A stretch of DNA of 6,136 bases. Source: Nitrospirota bacterium (lineage in GTDB: Bacteria; Nitrospirota; Thermodesulfovibrionia; Thermodesulfovibrionales; JdFR-85). The translations under genes and the position numbers were made by a program. Below the pieces are notes generated by a model that had not been told where the DNA came from, searched no databases, and worked only from the letters and a program-made list of their open reading frames with translations. The stretch spans positions 1 to 6,136 of the forward strand of contig JAADGU010000141.1 of the NCBI GenBank assembly GCA_013152195.1, in the 5' to 3' direction. Each line of letters opens with the position of its first letter. Position 1 is the stretch's first letter. This document shows, piece by piece, positions 3,981-6,136 of this stretch.

Positions 3981-5243
3981 ATGAGAATACAGAGTTTTAT
4001 AGGGTTGTTTGTCCTGGCAATGATTGCGTGGGGCTTAAGTGAAAACAGGAAGGCGGTCAGTTGGCGAATCGCCATCTACGGTATCCTTGTCCAGCTTGTG
4101 CTTGCTGCAGTAATGCTTAAGGTGCCTCTGTTCAAAGAGTTCTTTATGGTCTTGAACAGGCTTGTCTCCTCCCTTGAGGAGGCGTCAAGGGCAGGGACTT
4201 CTTTTGTGTTCGGCTATCTGGGTGGCGGCGCCCTTCCGTTTGATGAAAAAACTCCGGGGGCAAGCTTTATCCTTGCCCTGCAGGCTCTCCCCCCTCTCCC
4301 CCTTGTGCTTGTGGTAAGCGCTTTATCGTCCCTGCTCTTTTTTTGGCGTATTTTACCTGTGGTTGTAAAGGCTTTTTCCCGTGTGCTGGAGAAGACCCTG
4401 AATATTGGCGGGGCACTTGGGCTTGCAACGGCCTCCAACATATTTATAGGCATGGTGGAATCTCCTCTTGTTATAAAGCCCTACTTGAGGGAGATGTCAC
4501 GCAGCGAGCTCTTTTCAGTGATGGTATGCGGAATGGCAACAATAGCAGGTACTGTGATGGTATTGTATGCCAGTATCCTGAGGGGGGTTATTCCGGATGC
4601 AATGGGCCATATACTGATTGCCTCCCTGATAAGTGCCCCGGCTGCCATAACTGTTTCCAGATTGATGATTCCCGAGACCGGGGAGCAGACTGCCGGCAAA
4701 TTGATGCCCCCGCAAGCTGCCACAGGCTCAATGGATGCAATCACCAGGGGGACACTTGACGGACTCGAGCTCCTTCTGAATATAGTGGCGATGCTTATAG
4801 TGCTGGTTGCACTGGTTCATCTCGCCAACCTGACCCTCTCCCTGCTGCCGGATATAGGCGGGACTCCAGTTACCCTGCAGAGGCTCCTTGGTTATGTCAT
4901 GGCTCCCATAGTATGGCTTATGGGCATACCCTGGGCTGAGGCGAGTACGGCAGGGGCACTGATGGGCACAAAGACAATCCTCAATGAGTTTATAGCATAT
5001 GTAGACCTTGCAAACCTTCCCGGGGGTGCATTGTCTCCAAGGAGCAGGTTGATAATGACCTATGCCTTGTGTGGTTTTGCCAACTTTGGAAGCCTGGGAA
5101 TAATGATCGGAGGCCTTGGAAGCATTGTTCCGGAGAGGAAAGAGAAAGACGAAGTAGTAGCACTCGGTATGAGGGCCATTGTGGGTGGGACACTCGCCAC
5201 CAGTATGACTGGGGCGATTGTAGGGCTCTTTTATACTGGCTGA
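3981..5243 (+). CDS. Concentrative nucleoside transporter, CNT (NupC) family
   Basis: A polytopic inner-membrane symporter that takes up nucleosides using a Na+ or H+ gradient. The 420-residue protein is of normal CNT length and strongly hydrophobic, with helices near 5-18, 30-48, 104-122, 177-200, 208-228, 263-285, 300-314, 356-382 and 400-418. CNT signatures are NIFIGMVESPLVIKPYL (153-169, re-entrant hairpin 1), MGTKTILNEFIAY (328-340), with E336 in the NEF motif that contacts ribose in characterised CNTs, and CGFANFGSLGI (364-374) with N368 and S371. The Gly-Gln-Thr-Glu found in the binding loop of Vibrio and human CNTs is Gly-Met-Val-Glu here (157-160), so base recognition may differ. An in-frame TAG directly precedes ATG 3981, fixing the start; AGAGG (3968-3972) is 8 nt upstream. 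The stop is 6 bp from that of the convergent dehydrogenase gene. Confidence 0.9.
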   Translation: MRIQSFIGLFVLAMIAWGLSENRKAVSWRIAIYGILVQLVLAAVMLKVPLFKEFFMVLNRLVSSLEEASRAGTSFVFGYLGGGALPFDEKTPGASFILALQALPPLPLVLVVSALSSLLFFWRILPVVVKAFSRVLEKTLNIGGALGLATASNIFIGMVESPLVIKPYLREMSRSELFSVMVCGMATIAGTVMVLYASILRGVIPDAMGHILIASLISAPAAITVSRLMIPETGEQTAGKLMPPQAATGSMDAITRGTLDGLELLLNIVAMLIVLVALVHLANLTLSLLPDIGGTPVTLQRLLGYVMAPIVWLMGIPWAEASTAGALMGTKTILNEFIAYVDLANLPGGALSPRSRLIMTYALCGFANFGSLGIMIGGLGSIVPERKEKDEVVALGMRAIVGGTLATSMTGAIVGLFYTG

Positions 5244-5249
5244 GTCCTT

Positions 5250-6136
5250 TTACCTGAAATCCATGATGACCTTGAGAGAGCCTTTCTCTTCTGCTTTTTC
5301 AAACGCCTCCTTTGCCCTGTCAAAGGGGAATGTCCCTGTTATAAGGGGCCTTACATCAATGCTCTTCCTCTCAAGAGCCCTCAGTGCTGGTTCAAAGGGA
5401 CCGCACCTTGAGCCCACAACCGTTATCTCATCAATTACTAAAGGTGCAAGGTTCATCTCCCTGCCTTTTGCAACCGTGCTCTTTAAAACAACGGTTCCCC
5501 CCGGTCTTACCAGTTTCAGGGCCGTCTCAAAACCATCGGCTGAGCCTGTTGACTCGACAACAGTGTCGTAATCCTTTTCCATCGCCAGATTATCAAGAAG
5601 AACGGTCTTTACGTTCTGCCCTCTTGCAATCCTGAGTTTGTCTTCATGCTTTCCAACGAGGGAGAGGTCCGGATGAAGGAGATTAAGGACAAGACAGCAG
5701 AGCAGGCCGAGCTTTCCATCCCCCATAACGAGAATTTTATCAGTGGGTTTGATGTGGACTCCCTTTGTGATTTCAAATGCAGCAGCCAGGGGCTCGGTAA
5801 AGACCGCCTCTTCGTCTGTAATGTTTTCCGGAATTTTAAGCAGGTTCTTTGCCGGCAGGGTGATATATTCAGCCATAGCCCCGTCCTTGTTGAGGATCCC
5901 AAGGACTTTTCTGTCCGGACAGTGGTTTTTCAATCCCCCCAGGCAATAGCTGCAAAGGCCGCATCCACAGTTGATTTCACCGACAACCCTCTTGCCGGTT
6001 AATCCCCGGTCTCTGCCGTTTATCTTCTCCACCACCCCCACAAACTCATGTCCGATTATCCCTTTAAACCCACTGTAGCCTTTCATGATTTCAAGGTCAG
6101 TATTGCAGATCCCGGTCAGGCTAACCCTGACAAGTG
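5250..6136 (-). CDS. Zinc-dependent MDR-family alcohol dehydrogenase (N-terminus beyond the window)
   Basis: A cytoplasmic NAD(P)-dependent oxidoreductase of the medium-chain dehydrogenase superfamily; the substrate cannot be told from sequence. The frame stays open past the internal ATG at 6086 to the window edge, and those extra residues carry essential family sequence (LTGICNTDLEI), so the gene is truncated by the window, by perhaps 25-35 residues. In the visible 294 residues, catalytic zinc ligands are C10 and H29/E30 (GHEFVGVV). The structural zinc lobe is C58xxC61xxC64x7C72, and the Rossmann nucleotide loop is GDGKLG (138-143). TEPLAAAFE (113-121) and STGSADGFETAL (195-206) are also typical. 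It looks like the short MDR-like subgroup related to threonine and glucose dehydrogenases rather than classical ADH. It converges on the transporter gene without a visible terminator. Confidence 0.88.
   Translation of the reverse strand, partial: LVRVSLTGICNTDLEIMKGYSGFKGIIGHEFVGVVEKINGRDRGLTGKRVVGEINCGCGLCSYCLGGLKNHCPDRKVLGILNKDGAMAEYITLPAKNLLKIPENITDEEAVFTEPLAAAFEITKGVHIKPTDKILVMGDGKLGLLCCLVLNLLHPDLSLVGKHEDKLRIARGQNVKTVLLDNLAMEKDYDTVVESTGSADGFETALKLVRPGGTVVLKSTVAKGREMNLAPLVIDEITVVGSRCGPFEPALRALERKSIDVRPLITGTFPFDRAKEAFEKAEEKGSLKVIMDFR

Noticed and set aside
5250..6086. Complete dehydrogenase gene starting at ATG 6086
   Set aside because: The frame continues upstream with LTGICNTDLEI, containing the catalytic zinc cysteine, so the real start is outside the window.

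Overview
The window covers the downstream end of a nitrogen-fixation (nif) gene cluster, followed by three unrelated metabolic and transport genes. GC content looks moderate. The clearest phylogenetic hint is the NifI1/NifI2 PII pair. This pair is typical of methanogens and of strictly anaerobic or deep-branching bacterial diazotrophs (Desulfobacterota, Nitrospirota, Chlorobi, Firmicutes) and is absent from classic aerobic proteobacterial nif clusters. The presence of a nif-type ferredoxin III (FdxB), bacterial Shine-Dalgarno sites, a consensus sigma-70-type promoter and dispersed palindromic repeats points to a bacterium. Beyond 'probably an anaerobic Gram-negative-type diazotroph' I cannot place it.

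Region 1 (1-2363, + strand): the C-terminal part of nifN (5' end outside the window), then nifX, nifI1 and nifI2, all in one direction. nifI1 and nifI2 overlap by 4 bp. NifN (with NifE) is the scaffold on which FeMo-cofactor is assembled, NifX carries cofactor precursor, and NifI1/NifI2 are expected to switch nitrogenase off when ammonium is plentiful. Two heptanucleotide tandem repeats (TTCAGGA x3 and GAAGGCA x3+) lie inside the nifN coding frame.

Region 2 (2364-2584): a non-coding gap filled mainly by a roughly 141-bp MITE-like element (near-identical terminal inverted repeats, 7-bp flanking direct repeat). Nested inside it is a second palindromic repeat of the ATTCCCGC...GCGGGAAT type.

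Region 3 (2585-2925): fdxB, a nif-associated 2[4Fe-4S] ferredoxin, ending at a 14-bp stem-loop shared with the convergent ilvE-like gene.

Region 4 (2926-3980): a branched-chain aminotransferase (class IV, PLP) on the - strand. Its promoter lies so close to the start codon that the mRNA should be essentially leaderless. A divergent intergenic region carries an extended -10 promoter and a palindromic operator candidate for the next gene.

Region 5 (3981-6136): a CNT-family concentrative nucleoside transporter (+) with an altered nucleoside-binding motif. It converges, with only 6 bp between stop codons, on a zinc-dependent MDR dehydrogenase (-) whose N-terminus runs off the window. I see no RNA genes, CRISPR array or complete insertion sequence, and no coherent new multi-gene system. 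The most unusual points are the position of nifI1-nifI2 after nifX, the repeats inside nifN, and the nested mobile repeat splitting the nif cluster.
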